Source: Lachnospiraceae bacterium (GTDB lineage Bacteria > Bacillota > Clostridia > Lachnospirales > Lachnospiraceae). Taken from it: a stretch of DNA of 64,000 bases. Each line of letters begins with the position of its first letter. Position 1 is the first letter of the stretch. A program made the position numbers and the translations under genes. The stretch spans positions 362,336 to 426,335 of the forward strand of contig CABIXN010000003.1 in the NCBI GenBank assembly GCA_902362715.1. Direction: 5' to 3'. Shown piece after piece: positions 54,547 through 63,928 of the stretch. The notes beneath the pieces are model-generated. The model was not told the DNA's origin. It searched no databases and saw only the letters and a list, made by a program, of their open reading frames with translations.

Positions 54547-55332
54547 ATGAAGATAGTAGTATGTGTAAAACAGGTACCTGATACAGCAGGCGGAGTTCAG
54601 TTCAACCCGGACGGTACCCTTAACAGAGGTGCGATGCTTACAATTATGAACCCGGATGATAAAGCCGGACTGGAAGCAGCGCTTAGATTAAAAGATCAGT
54701 ATGACGCAGAAGTAACAGTTATCACAATGGGACTTCCAAAAGCAGAAGAAGTTCTTCGTGAAGCTATGGCTATGGGCGCAGACAAAGGTATTCTTGTAAC
54801 AGACAGATGCTTAGGCGGCGCTGATACATGGGCAACTTCTACAACACTTGCAGGTGCAATCAGAAATCTTGAGTATGATTTAATTATCTCCGGACGTCAG
54901 GCGATTGACGGTGATACAGCTCAGGTTGGACCTCAGATTTCCGAACATCTTGATATTCCGGTTATTTCCTATGCTCAGGATATCAAAATTGAAGGAAACA
55001 ATGTAATTGTTCAGCGTCAGTATGATGACAGATATCATATGGTTAAGGCTCAGATGCCTTGCCTTATTACAGCATTGGCTGAATTAAATGATCCACGTTA
55101 CATGACACCAGGCGGAATCTTTGATGCTTATGATGCAGAAATCACTGTATGGGGCAGAAATGATCTGGTAGATGTTGATGATGCGAACCTTGGTCTTAAC
55201 GGATCTCCTACAAAAATCGCAAAAGCATCTGATAAAGTAAGAAAAGGTGCTGGTGAAAAAGTTGTACTTGATACACCGGATGAATCTGTAGACTACATCA
55301 TGGACAAATTATTAACAAAACATGTAATCTAA
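54547..55332 (+). CDS. etfB: Electron transfer flavoprotein beta subunit
   Basis: The 261-residue subunit binds an adenosine cofactor or FAD and pairs with EtfA. It begins KIVVCVKQVPDT and has VTVITMGLPKAEEVLREAMAMGAD and the ISGRQAIDGDTAQVGP signature. In this operon it should bifurcate NADH electrons to crotonyl-CoA (via Bcd) and to ferredoxin. AGGAGG precedes the ATG. etfA follows 24 bases downstream. Confidence 0.96.
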   Translation: MKIVVCVKQVPDTAGGVQFNPDGTLNRGAMLTIMNPDDKAGLEAALRLKDQYDAEVTVITMGLPKAEEVLREAMAMGADKGILVTDRCLGGADTWATSTTLAGAIRNLEYDLIISGRQAIDGDTAQVGPQISEHLDIPVISYAQDIKIEGNNVIVQRQYDDRYHMVKAQMPCLITALAELNDPRYMTPGGIFDAYDAEITVWGRNDLVDVDDANLGLNGSPTKIAKASDKVRKGAGEKVVLDTPDESVDYIMDKLLTKHVI

Positions 55333-55356
55333 GAAAAGGAAGAGTGGTGAATAAGA

Positions 55357-56418
55357 ATGGCAGCAATGGATAAAGAAATTATGGAGCAGTACAAAGGCGT
55401 ATATGTCTTTGCACAGCAGGTAGATAATGAATTAAGCGGCATCGCTTTTGAATTACTTGGTAAAGCAAAAGACCTTGCAGCAGATTTAAATGCAGACGTA
55501 ACAGCAGTTCTTATTGGATCCGGCGTAAAAGGACTTGTAGATCAGTTAGCTGAATACGGTGCTGACAAAGTTATCGTAGTAGATGATCCGGAACTGAAAG
55601 ATTACAGAACAGAACCTTATACACATGCACTGGCATCTGTAATTAACGAATACAAACCGGAAATCGTTCTGGTTGGTGCTACAGCAATCGGCCGTGACTT
55701 AGGCCCGCGTGTTTCTGCAAGAGTAGAAACAGGTCTGACAGCTGACTGTACAGTACTTGAAATCGGTGATTTCCCTCTGAACCCAATTCCGGGCAAAGAG
55801 CAGAAACACAATCAGTTATTAATGACTCGTCCTGCATTCGGCGGTAACACAATCGCTACTATCGCCTGCCCGGATAACCGTCCTCAGATGGCTACAGTTC
55901 GTCCAGGTGTTATGCAGAAAATTGCACCGGTTGCAGGAGCAAAAGCTGAAGTAATCGAATACAACCCAGGATTTACACCGGATAACAAATACGTGGAAAT
56001 CATGGAAATCGTTAAAAACGTTGCAGACACAGTTGATATTATGGACGCAAAAATCCTTGTATCCGGCGGACGTGGCGTTGGCTCACCTGAAAACTTCAAA
56101 ATCCTTGAAGATCTGGCTGAAGCAATCGGCGGTACAGTAAGCTGCTCCCGTGCGGTAGTAGATTCAGGCTGGAAACCAAAAGATCTTCAGGTTGGACAGA
56201 CAGGTAAAACAGTTCGTCCTAACGTATACTTTGCAATTGGTATTTCCGGAGCAATCCAGCACGTTGCAGGTATGGAAGAATCTGATATCATCATCGCAAT
56301 CAACAAAGACGAAGATGCTCCAATCTTCGATGTAGCTGATTACGGTGTAGTAGGCGATTTAAATAAAATCGTACCTATGTTAACAGCAAAAATCAAAGAC
56401 GCAATCGCAAATAAGTAA
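55357..56418 (+). CDS. etfA: Electron transfer flavoprotein alpha subunit
   Basis: The 353-residue subunit carries the FAD-binding C-terminal domain: [50 protein letters not shown] and [20 protein letters not shown]. The N-terminal region ([25 protein letters not shown]) is of the type found with Bcd-linked ETFs. It is the last gene of the operon and is followed 20 bases later by a strong terminator. Confidence 0.96.
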   Translation: MAAMDKEIMEQYKGVYVFAQQVDNELSGIAFELLGKAKDLAADLNADVTAVLIGSGVKGLVDQLAEYGADKVIVVDDPELKDYRTEPYTHALASVINEYKPEIVLVGATAIGRDLGPRVSARVETGLTADCTVLEIGDFPLNPIPGKEQKHNQLLMTRPAFGGNTIATIACPDNRPQMATVRPGVMQKIAPVAGAKAEVIEYNPGFTPDNKYVEIMEIVKNVADTVDIMDAKILVSGGRGVGSPENFKILEDLAEAIGGTVSCSRAVVDSGWKPKDLQVGQTGKTVRPNVYFAIGISGAIQHVAGMEESDIIIAINKDEDAPIFDVADYGVVGDLNKIVPMLTAKIKDAIANK

Positions 56419-56439
56419 GATTGTGCAATAAATAAAAAC

Positions 56440-56488
56440 CAGGGCTTCCGGCGGGGAAATTTTCTCCGTCAGGAGCCCTGATTTTTTG
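56440..56488 (+). terminator. Terminator of the thl-etfA operon
   Basis: CAGGGCTTCCGGCGGGGA pairs with TTTCTCCGTCAGGAGCCCTG, one of the longest stems in the window, followed by ATTTTTT. Confidence 0.9.
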
Positions 56489-56524
56489 CTCAATTTGAAA
56501 CACTCCAGGAATCATAAAAAAGTA

Positions 56525-56553
56525 TTGCATCTGATCCTGCAGTGTTATATAAT
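56525..56553 (+). promoter_or_regulatory. Promoter of the FMN riboswitch-ribU transcript
   Basis: TTGCAT (56525-56530) and TATAAT (56548-56553) are spaced by 17 bases. It begins transcription about 15 bases before the aptamer. Confidence 0.75.
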
Positions 56554-56573
56554 ATCTCTAGATAAATAGAAAA

Positions 56574-56713
56574 TTCTTCGGGGCAGGGTGATATGCAGAT
56601 GCATAAATTCCCTACCGACGGTGATTCTGAGCGATCAGAAAGTCCGTGAACTGCATATGCAGCTGATCCGGTGAGATTCCGGAACCGACAGTAAAGTCTG
56701 GATGGGAGAAGAA
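56574..56713 (+). promoter_or_regulatory. FMN riboswitch (RFN element)
   Basis: P1 is TTCTTC (56574-56579) with GAAGAA (56708-56713). The conserved elements GGGGCAGGGTG, AATTCCCTACCGACGGTG, GAGCGATCAGAAAGTCCG, CTGATCCGGTGAGATTCC and GGAACCGACAGTAAAGTC appear in order. It lies upstream of a riboflavin transporter gene and a terminator, so high FMN should switch off uptake. Confidence 0.96.
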
Positions 56714-56760
56714 ACAGAAATAACAGATTCCTGTGAATCTGTTGTAAGTGGAATGAGCAG

Positions 56761-56787
56761 CCCCGGATTTTTAATCCGGGGTTTTTT
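56761..56787 (+). terminator. FMN riboswitch terminator
   Basis: CCCCGGAT (56761-56768) pairs with ATCCGGGG (56774-56781) and is followed by TTTTTT. It is the expression platform for ribU. Confidence 0.88.
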
Positions 56788-56833
56788 ACTCTATAGGAAA
56801 CACTGTGTTGTGATAAAGCTGAAAAGTACCGAT
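56782..56833. repeat. Second copy of the post-terminator repeat
   Basis: It is nearly identical to 2921-2972, differing at only a couple of positions, and likewise begins in the T-run of a terminator. It ends at AAAGTACCGAT without the nested hairpins of the first copy. Confidence 0.85.
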
Positions 56834-56882
56834 CAAGAATTTCTATTTGAATGTCAATTTAATTCAGAAAGGATGCATGAAA

Positions 56883-57509
56883 ATGAAACAGAAAAACAGT
56901 ACAATCAGTAAAAAGAAAGTTAGTATCCACACAATGGCCGTTGTTGCAATCTTATCGGCAATTGCTTATATTCTGATGTTTATGGAATTCAGCGTACCGT
57001 TGATGCCGGGCTTTATTAAGATGGATCTTTCAGATCTGCCTGCCTTAATAGGCACCTTTGCCACAGGTCCGGTGGGCGGAATTTTGATTGCTCTGATTAA
57101 GAACCTTCTGCATTTGACGGTGACTTCAACAGCAGGGGTGGGAGAGCTTTCGAACTTTATTTTAAATGTCATATTTATCCTTCCGGCGGGACTTTTGTAC
57201 AAGTATAAAAAAACGAAAGCCAGTGCATGTGGAGGCGCTGTATTAGGAGCTGTTGCCATGGCCCTTGTCAGTGTAGTGTCCAATTATTTTATTGTATATC
57301 CGGTGTATTATAATTTTATGCCGGAAGATACTATTTTAGCGGCATATCAGGCTATTTTTCCAGGGGTAGACAGTATCCTTCAGAGTCTGATTGTGTTTAA
57401 TATGCCGTTTACATTTGTGAAAGCCATGATCAGTGTGGTTGTTACAGTCTTGATTTACAAGCGTCTGGTGCCGGTTTTACAAATGTCCAGACAAAAAGTA
57501 TCCGGTTGA
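56883..57509 (+). CDS. ribU: ECF riboflavin transporter S component (RibU type)
   Basis: The 208-residue membrane protein has about six helices with the ECF S-component pattern near the N-terminus (AVVAILSAIAYILMF) and FMEFSVPLMPGFIKMDLSDLPAL, a typical RibU stretch. The FMN riboswitch upstream confirms a flavin-related substrate. I choose ATG 56883 because AGAAAGGA lies 9 bases upstream; ATG 56877 and 56847 are in frame. It would use a shared EcfAA'T module, probably encoded elsewhere. Confidence 0.92.
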   Translation: MKQKNSTISKKKVSIHTMAVVAILSAIAYILMFMEFSVPLMPGFIKMDLSDLPALIGTFATGPVGGILIALIKNLLHLTVTSTAGVGELSNFILNVIFILPAGLLYKYKKTKASACGGAVLGAVAMALVSVVSNYFIVYPVYYNFMPEDTILAAYQAIFPGVDSILQSLIVFNMPFTFVKAMISVVVTVLIYKRLVPVLQMSRQKVSG

Positions 57510-57523
57510 TAAGCGTTTAAATG

Positions 57524-57570
57524 AAAGCCCAGAATCGTACATGAAAATGTATGATTTCGGGCTTTTATTT
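57524..57570 (+). terminator. Terminator of ribU
   Basis: AGCCCAGAATCGTACAT pairs with ATGTATGATTTCGGGCT and is followed by TTTATTT. Confidence 0.85.
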
Positions 57571-57592
57571 CTCTATAGGAAATACTGTTTTG
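57565..57592. repeat. Third, short copy of the post-terminator repeat
   Basis: CTCTATAGGAAATACTGTTTTG matches the head of the copies at 2921 and 56782 and again directly follows a terminator T-run. Confidence 0.7.
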
Positions 57593-57632
57593 CAAAGTTT
57601 TCAAACAAGTATTTTTAACTTTTACATTCAGA

Positions 57633-57641
57633 TGGTATAAT
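57633..57641 (+). promoter_or_regulatory. Likely promoter of the alcohol dehydrogenase gene
   Basis: TGGTATAAT (57633-57641 region) gives a consensus -10, TATAAT at 57636-57641, with a TG-like extension; the -35 is weak. A CTAACA-GGGGA-TGTTAG stem-loop (57689-57705) lies in the leader. Confidence 0.45.
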
Positions 57642-57755
57642 AAAACCAGCCTGTTACGATTGGCAGGAACAGAATGTAAAGAATCACTAACAGGGGATGT
57701 TAGCCTTTGTACACCGAGGGTAAGTTCCTTGTATAAGAATCAGGAGGAGCAGTTT

Positions 57756-58928
57756 ATGGACAATTTTGTTTTCTACAGTCCTACAAAGTTTGTATTTGGC
57801 AAAGGGGAAGAAAATCATGCGGGTAAGTATGTAAAAGAGTTTGGCGGCAGCAGAGTGCTGCTTCATTTTGGCGGTAGATCTGCTGAGAAGTCCGGACTCC
57901 TTGACAGAATCAGGGAGTCTTTGAAAAAAGAAGGATTGTATATTGCGGAACTTGGCGGGGTTGAGCCAAATCCAAAAAGCGGTCTTGTGTACAAAGGAAT
58001 TGAACTGTGTAAAAATGAGAATATAGATTTCATTTTAGCGGCAGGAGGCGGAAGTGTGATAGATTCTGCCAAAGCTATTGGCCTTGGAGCATTGTATGAC
58101 GGAGATTTCTGGGATTTTTATACAGGAAAAGCTTCCGTTGAGAAGACACTTCCGGTGGGAACTGTTTTAACCATTGCAGCGGCAGGAAGTGAAGGCTCGG
58201 ACGGAAGTGTGATTACACACGAGGATGGGAACTTTAAACGTCCCTGCGGAAGTGATCTGATGCGGCCGAAATTTTCAATATTAAATCCAGAGCTGACACA
58301 GACACTGCCTCCGTATCAGACTGCATGCGGAATTACAGATATGATGGCGCATGTATTTGAACGGTATTTTACAAATACAAAGGAAGTGGAAGTAACGGAC
58401 CGGATGTGCGAAGGCATTCTTAAAGCTATTATTCAGGAGGCTCCAAAGGTGATGGCTGATCCGGATAACTATGAGGCCAGAGCTAATATTATGTGGGCGG
58501 GAACTATGGCGCATAATGATATCTGTGGTGTCGGACGTCAGCAGGACTGGGCCAGCCATAATCTGGAGCATGAGCTTTCCGGTTTATACGATTGTGCTCA
58601 TGGGGCCGGCCTGGCTGTCATTTTTCCGGCCTGGATGGAATATACGCTGGAACACAATGTTATGAGATTTGCTCAGGCAGCTGTCCGCATCTGGGGGTGC
58701 GAGATGAACTTTGAATATCCAGAAATCACTGCCAGAGCCGGAATTAAAGCACTGCGGGGATTCTGGAAATCTTTGGGGATGCCCCTTAATTTTCAAGAGC
58801 TGGGAGCAAAGGAAGAAGATATTCCAAAGCTGCTGGAAACGCTGCAGATCGACGGCCGGACAGAAGGCGGGTTTGTACCTCTTGACAGGGAGGCATGTGA
58901 GGCCGTATACCGCCTGGCATGCAGATAA
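57756..58928 (+). CDS. Iron-containing alcohol dehydrogenase (butanol dehydrogenase-like)
   Basis: The 390-residue NAD(P)H-dependent enzyme reduces an aldehyde to an alcohol. The start at 57756 follows AGGAGGAG; a longer frame from 57660 has no site. FVFGKGEENHAGKYV and AAGGGSVIDSAKAIGLGA mark the nucleotide-binding half. HNLEHELSGLYDCAHGAGLAV supplies metal-binding His residues together with the Asp in the middle domain. Its close relatives are called BdhA/YqhD-type. Position next to a PfkB kinase may indicate sugar or polyol metabolism rather than solvent formation. Confidence 0.9.
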   Translation: MDNFVFYSPTKFVFGKGEENHAGKYVKEFGGSRVLLHFGGRSAEKSGLLDRIRESLKKEGLYIAELGGVEPNPKSGLVYKGIELCKNENIDFILAAGGGSVIDSAKAIGLGALYDGDFWDFYTGKASVEKTLPVGTVLTIAAAGSEGSDGSVITHEDGNFKRPCGSDLMRPKFSILNPELTQTLPPYQTACGITDMMAHVFERYFTNTKEVEVTDRMCEGILKAIIQEAPKVMADPDNYEARANIMWAGTMAHNDICGVGRQQDWASHNLEHELSGLYDCAHGAGLAVIFPAWMEYTLEHNVMRFAQAAVRIWGCEMNFEYPEITARAGIKALRGFWKSLGMPLNFQELGAKEEDIPKLLETLQIDGRTEGGFVPLDREACEAVYRLACR

Positions 58929-58946
58929 CAGATGGAGAGTGAGAAC

Positions 58947-60068
58947 ATGAATAAGAAAAGAGCCATGGTAGCCGGTCATCTGTGCCTTGATATTACTCCT
59001 GTATTTCCTGATGGTCTGGATGTGACGGGGCAGCTATTTGTACCGGGCAAAATGATACAGGTAGAAGCTGCGGATATACATACCGGAGGGGTTGTTTCTA
59101 ATACTGGACTTGCTATGCGTAAAATGGGTGCGGATGTAATTCTTACAGCTAAAATAGGCAGGGATAAATTCGGTGACAGTGTAGCGGCCATTATGAAAAG
59201 CTATCAGGCGGAGGAAGGGCTTTTAGTTTCTGAAAACAGTACAACATCTTATTCCATTGTGCTGGCGCCTCCGGGGCTGGATCGGATGTTTCTTCATCAT
59301 TCCGGCGCTAATGATGAGCTTACAGCAGAAGAACTGACAGATGCCATGAATGATGAAATTGATTTGTTTCATTTTGGATATCCGCCGGTTATGAAACAGA
59401 TTTATCAAAATCAGGGGCAGGGACTTGAAGAAGTATACCGCAGGGCAGGAGAGCTTGGAATTATTACCTCGCTTGATTTGTGTGTTGCAGATCCTCAGTC
59501 GCCGGCAGGCAGAGAGAACTGGCCGCTGATATTGGAACGTGTGCTTCCATATGTGGATATTTTTGTCCCCAGTATTGAAGAGCTGTGCAGTATGGTATGG
59601 CCGGAAGTTTACAGAGAATGGCTTGTCCGGGCAGGGGGAAAAGATATGGTGGAAATACTGGATTATGACAAGGATATTGTTCCGCTGGCTGAGAAAGTAA
59701 TGAGTATGGGGCCAAAGGTTCTGCTGCTGAAATGCGGTTCTAGAGGGCTGTATTACGGTACGTCAGATGCAGAAGGTCTCAGCAGAATCAGCAGAAAATT
59801 TCAGCTGGATGTGGATGAATGGGCAGATTGTTTTGGATTTGAGACCAGCTACCGTCCGGAAAAAATCCGTTCGGCCACCGGGGCGGGGGATACGTGTGTG
59901 GCTGCATTTTTAACCTCACTGATGCGCGGCTATCCTTTGAAAAAATGTGTTCGTCTGGCGGCAGCCCAGGGAGCTTCCTGCGTGGAAAGCTATGATGCCC
60001 TTAGTGGATTAAGAACACTAGAGGAACTGGAAGAAAAAATAGAAGCGGGCTGGAAAAAAACTTGCTGA
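58947..60068 (+). CDS. PfkB-family carbohydrate kinase
   Basis: The 373-residue kinase starts at 58947 with GGAG 9 bases upstream (in-frame ATG 58932 overlaps that site). It shows VAGHLCLDITP, the glycine-rich HTGGVVSNTGLAMRKMGAD, FVPSIEELCSM and the ATP/phosphate signature SATGAGDTCVAAFLTSLMRG with the catalytic Asp. It phosphorylates a sugar or nucleoside that cannot be specified. It is 18 bases after the alcohol dehydrogenase and is probably co-transcribed with it. Confidence 0.88.
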   Translation: MNKKRAMVAGHLCLDITPVFPDGLDVTGQLFVPGKMIQVEAADIHTGGVVSNTGLAMRKMGADVILTAKIGRDKFGDSVAAIMKSYQAEEGLLVSENSTTSYSIVLAPPGLDRMFLHHSGANDELTAEELTDAMNDEIDLFHFGYPPVMKQIYQNQGQGLEEVYRRAGELGIITSLDLCVADPQSPAGRENWPLILERVLPYVDIFVPSIEELCSMVWPEVYREWLVRAGGKDMVEILDYDKDIVPLAEKVMSMGPKVLLLKCGSRGLYYGTSDAEGLSRISRKFQLDVDEWADCFGFETSYRPEKIRSATGAGDTCVAAFLTSLMRGYPLKKCVRLAAAQGASCVESYDALSGLRTLEELEEKIEAGWKKTC

Positions 60069-60163
60069 ACATAAAAGCTGGTTGTTTCCCTGATTTAACT
60101 GCATAGAAAAGAAGGATGCTGGAAATACTTGTAAGAAAATAATTGAAGGGCTTGGTACTTATC

Positions 60164-61648
60164 ATGAAAATTGTTTTTCTTACACCAACCAGCGACTTGA
60201 GAAGATTATGGCTGTATCGCCTGGGAGGCCGTTTTTACGGGCATCCGAATGCCATCACAGGACCTCTGATTTTAGGAGGTATTTTAAAAAATGCCGGACA
60301 TGAGGTTGAAGTTTATGAGGAACTCTATGCAAAAGTAAATTATAAAAAACTAATGAGAGATACGGATGTTTTCTGTATTTATACAATGACCTCCACTGCG
60401 AAGCGGGCTTATGAGCTTGCAGATGAAATCCATGCAAAAACGGATGCACGGGTTCTGATTGGAGGCATTCATGCTTCGGCGCTTCCCAAAGAAGCGTTAA
60501 TGCATGCCGATCAGGTGATTACCGGTGAGGGGGAGAATGTAATTCTGGATGTGGTGGAAGGAAGAATTACCAAAAAAATTGTGGCCGGAATTCCAAGCAG
60601 CAATCTGGACAGTCTTCCTCTGCCGGACTATTCTATCTTGAAAACCCCCTGTGACTGCGCAAATGTTATGACAACAAGAGGCTGTACCCACTGCTGTACA
60701 TTTTGTACAACTTCCAGAATGTTTGAGCCGTACCGGCAGCGAAGTGTAGACAGCGTCATAGACGAAATACGCAGGTATAAGGAAATGGGATTTCGTTATA
60801 TGAATTTTGAGGATGATAATTTTACCGCAGATAAAGAGAGGGCCAAGGAAATCTGCAGAAGAATGATTGCGGAAAATCTTATTTTTAAGGAGACCTTTTT
60901 CTTTGGAAGAACTGATATGGCAGAGGATGAGGAGCTTTTGGACCTGCTTTCCAAGGCTCATTTAAATCGTGTGCTCATTGGTATTGAATCCCTGAATCAG
61001 GATGCGCTGGATGAGATTCATAAAGGACAGCGACCGGCAGATATCAAAAAGGCGGCCCAAAGATGCCGGCAGTATAAAATCCGTCTGATTGCCAGTCTGG
61101 TTTTGGGGATAGATTCAGACACAAGAGAAGATATCCGAAAAGCAGTAGAATTTGTAAAGGAGATGGATGCATATCAGCTGCAGCCGGCAATTCTAACGCC
61201 CTATCCCGGAACACCGGTTTATCGGAAAATGATGGAAGAAGAACGAATGGTAACCGGAGACTGGAGCCAGTTTGACATGATGAATGTAACCTTCCGGCCG
61301 GTGCATATGACGCCATGGGAGCTGCAGGAAGAGTTTTATCATGCGGTTCGTTCCTTTTATAATTTTAAATCGGCATTTCGAATCGGAAAAATCTTTGGAT
61401 GGGGCTATTGTGTGCGGCGTTTAGGTCTCTGGTTTTTCTCACAGGCAGGTTCTAGGGGGGCAGAGTTTGCAGCAAAGCATGTACCTGCAACGCCTTATTA
61501 TAAGCTCAGAAGTCTTGACAGGGAGTTTTTGCGTCAGGAGGGGGATGATACCGTCATACATGAGGAGCTTTTATCAGAAGAAAACGCAAGGCTTGTACCG
61601 GTGAAGGTAAAGGCTGAAAACGGTTTCAAACAGTGGAAAAAGCATTAA
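60164..61648 (+). CDS. B12-binding-domain radical SAM protein
   Basis: The 494-residue protein has an N-terminal cobalamin-binding-like Rossmann domain (about 1-140: KIVFLTPTSD, GPLILGGILKNAGHEVEVYEE, VLIGGIHASALP, ADQVITGEGE). A radical SAM core follows with RGCTHCCTFCTT (C174-x3-C178-x2-C181), NFEDDNFTADKERA and ILTPYPGTPVY. Such enzymes perform methylations or rearrangements using AdoMet and often cobalamin. The substrate is unknown. ATG 60164 is preferred over TTG 60143. It may be one consumer of the corrinoid taken up by the 20-42 kb locus. Confidence 0.88.
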   Translation: MKIVFLTPTSDLRRLWLYRLGGRFYGHPNAITGPLILGGILKNAGHEVEVYEELYAKVNYKKLMRDTDVFCIYTMTSTAKRAYELADEIHAKTDARVLIGGIHASALPKEALMHADQVITGEGENVILDVVEGRITKKIVAGIPSSNLDSLPLPDYSILKTPCDCANVMTTRGCTHCCTFCTTSRMFEPYRQRSVDSVIDEIRRYKEMGFRYMNFEDDNFTADKERAKEICRRMIAENLIFKETFFFGRTDMAEDEELLDLLSKAHLNRVLIGIESLNQDALDEIHKGQRPADIKKAAQRCRQYKIRLIASLVLGIDSDTREDIRKAVEFVKEMDAYQLQPAILTPYPGTPVYRKMMEEERMVTGDWSQFDMMNVTFRPVHMTPWELQEEFYHAVRSFYNFKSAFRIGKIFGWGYCVRRLGLWFFSQAGSRGAEFAAKHVPATPYYKLRSLDREFLRQEGDDTVIHEELLSEENARLVPVKVKAENGFKQWKKH

Positions 61649-61798
61649 AAGAAAGTCCGGGAGAAATACGTAACCTATGTATCTGCTGCATGGAACAACC
61701 GTTATAAAAAAAGTCCTGCCGGAGAGAAAAGTGTTTAAAAACAGAAGGTTCAGTGATAGAATAGACAAAGGAGAAAAGGAAAGGGAGGATTATGACTC

Positions 61799-62539
61799 AT
61801 GAAGAGATCAAAAGCAAATGCAATTATTGAACATGTTATTCAGGTATGTGAGGAAAATAAATTTCCACTTCCGCCATTTGCGTTTTACAGTATAGAGGAT
61901 TGGAAAAATCTGGATGAAACAGAAGAAGAACTGGTGGAAAATATGCTGGGATGGGATATTACAGATTTTGGAAGCGGAGATTTTGATAAAATTGGTCTTA
62001 CAATTTTTACTTTCAGAAATGGAAATTTCTACAACAAAGAAAAATATCCGAAACCATATGCAGAAAAGCTTCTGTATGTAAATGACGGTCAGATTCTGCC
62101 GTTTCATTATCACTGGAGCAAAATGGAAGACATTATCAACCGGGGCGGCGGTGATCTTGAGATTACGCTGTACAATTGTACCGAAGATGATTTTAAGGAT
62201 GTAGAAGGCGGACGTGCCAACAAGCCGGGAACATTTGCGGATACACCGGTTGTGGTAAAAATAGATGGAAAAGCGGTTACGGTTCCGGCGGGGGGGACTG
62301 TGATCTGTAAACCGGGACAGAGTATTTCGCTGACCCCGGGGATTTACCATCAGTGGCAGGGCGTACCTGGAACCGGTGATGTGATTTTGTTTGAGGTATC
62401 CATGTGTAACGATGATAATATTGATAATCGTTTTTACCGGGCAGGCAGCAGAATCCCGGAGATGGAAGAAGATGTGGAAGCAAAATATCTGATGTTTGCA
62501 GATTATCCTGATTATACAAAGTTTGATTTCAGGAAATAA
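61799..62539 (+). CDS. D-lyxose isomerase-like cupin
   Basis: The 246-residue cupin shows a metal site HYHWSKMEDIINRGGG (two His and a Glu), a second half with TPGIYHQWQG supplying the third His, and the MCNDDNIDNRFY segment typical of D-lyxose ketol-isomerases. These interconvert D-lyxose and D-xylulose. The ATG follows AAGGGAGGAT by about 9 bases. With the PfkB kinase and alcohol dehydrogenase upstream it suggests a pentose-related cluster, though it has its own upstream gap of 150 bases and terminator. Confidence 0.85.
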   Translation: MKRSKANAIIEHVIQVCEENKFPLPPFAFYSIEDWKNLDETEEELVENMLGWDITDFGSGDFDKIGLTIFTFRNGNFYNKEKYPKPYAEKLLYVNDGQILPFHYHWSKMEDIINRGGGDLEITLYNCTEDDFKDVEGGRANKPGTFADTPVVVKIDGKAVTVPAGGTVICKPGQSISLTPGIYHQWQGVPGTGDVILFEVSMCNDDNIDNRFYRAGSRIPEMEEDVEAKYLMFADYPDYTKFDFRK

Positions 62540-62577
62540 GTCTGTGTATTTGGCATTTATAATGTTTGGAGCATATG

Positions 62578-62618
62578 AAAAACCTCCTGTATCAGAGCAG
62601 TGGATACAGGAGGTTTTT
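62578..62618 (+). terminator. Terminator after the lyxose isomerase-like gene
   Basis: AAAAACCTCCTGTATC pairs with GATACAGGAGGTTTTT, an excellent stem with flanking A and T runs. Confidence 0.9.
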
Positions 62619-63610
62619 GCTAATAAAGCAGATATAATCGTTGTATACTCGGTTGCTTTTTATAAAGTATTAGGAAATGATAGAGGTGTTATTGGTGTAG
62701 AGAAAGATAATATTTCAAAAAAAGTTTGAAAAAATGTAAGTCTGTCACAAATATCCCATATGTCATAATTCAATATGATAATATAGTACTGATGAAACTT
62801 GTATGATTTTAACACTTTACTTATGAGTGTTCTAGTAAGTCACATTTGGTTAGTAATATGAATAATTTCGGAAGATAAGGGGGACTGATTTGAAAATTAA
62901 TATTTTGCTTATATAGGTTATATGTTTGGAAATAAGTGTATGAAAATATTAAGATATAAGTAATCCTGTATATGTTTTATTTAGTGAAAAGGCGTTGTAA
63001 AATTTTTAAATATTAAAATTTGTTATGTAGTATCATCAGTCAATAGTGGCTGGTGTTTTTTAGTACTTATTTTAAAAAACTAAAAAATCAAGATTGCTAA
63101 AGTGTTTTCTTTTGAGGTTTTTGTACAGCAGACATGAAAGAACTATAGGAAAGGAGTATTATAGAGTTTTGTATATATATCTGAATGATGCTAGTTGATA
63201 AAGTAATGAGCAATAAAGTGTTTTTTAGACAGGGGATAAAGAGATGGAAAAGAGGTTTTCAATTAGTAGAAAATACTCTGAAAAATCTATCTGGATAGAT
63301 ACAAATTAATCCTAGGTCTGCAGATTAAAAGTACTAATTTGGATGGGATAATAGTTGGCTACATATGCCAGAGCATTTATTTTGAGAGAGGGAGTTTAAA
63401 ATATTTAATTTTTAAGTAAAGTGTTAAAGAAAACTGAGTGTGGCTTATGAAAGGGGGAATAGCTAGCAGATGAGTATTTGTAATTAATATTTACATTGGT
63501 GAAGTTATGTAACAGGAAAATGATATTGTAGGATTCTGTGGAGGATATTTAAGAATAATCTTAGATGGAAATTATAAAAATAGAAAATGGAGAACAGGAG
63601 GATACTGTAA
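62619..63610. other. AT-rich stretch without recognisable genes
   Basis: About 990 bases are markedly richer in A and T than their neighbours. They hold no convincing gene, only a terminator at 63034-63062 and a possible 21-codon frame (63244-63309, weak site). It separates the chromosomal cluster from phage tail genes and may be the decayed left end of a prophage or an old insertion site. No transposase or integrase was seen. Confidence 0.5.
63034..63062 (+). terminator. Isolated terminator in the AT-rich stretch
   Basis: CATCAGTCA-ATAG-TGGCTGGTG with two G-U pairs is followed by seven T residues. No intact gene precedes it, which suggests a lost gene. Confidence 0.65.
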
Positions 63611-63928
63611 ATGAAATTGAACGGGAAAGAAGTGCGTTTTAATATTACTGATCCAAGGGATGCCAAACGGTATGAAGAAACACTTATAAAGCTGAAGAAA
63701 AAAGAAAAAGAACTCAAAAAATCCGGACAGGAGTATACGCTGGATGAAATCATGCGGGAAATTATTAAGATCTGCCGGGAAGTGCTTTGGGATTTTACCG
63801 GGCAGGATGTGTTAAAAGGCTGCCATGATGCGTTGATGGCAAAAGAAGTTTTATATCAGTTTTTACGGGAAGTAACCCGGCAGAATGAAAGCTTATTGTC
63901 CCCATTTGATCTTGAACGGATCCGTTAA
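63611..63928 (+). CDS. DUF6673-like phage tail assembly protein
   Basis: The 105-residue charged, helical protein begins KLNGKEVRFNITDPRDAKRYEE and contains LDEIMREIIKICREVLWDFTGQDVLKG. It looks like small phage proteins (DUF6673-like) encoded just before Gp15 and the tape measure, in the position of tail-assembly chaperones. The following gene reads as Gp15, which supports this. AGGAGG lies 9 bases before the ATG. The family name is from memory of motifs and is less certain than the phage context. Confidence 0.7.
   Translation: MKLNGKEVRFNITDPRDAKRYEETLIKLKKKEKELKKSGQEYTLDEIMREIIKICREVLWDFTGQDVLKGCHDALMAKEVLYQFLREVTRQNESLLSPFDLERIR

Noticed and set aside
56702..56911. 69-codon open frame over the FMN riboswitch end
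   Set aside because: It covers the last riboswitch helix, its terminator and a dispersed repeat, so it is not a gene.
62496..62729. 77-codon open frame after the lyxose isomerase-like gene
   Set aside because: It runs through a strong terminator and overlaps the end of the previous gene.
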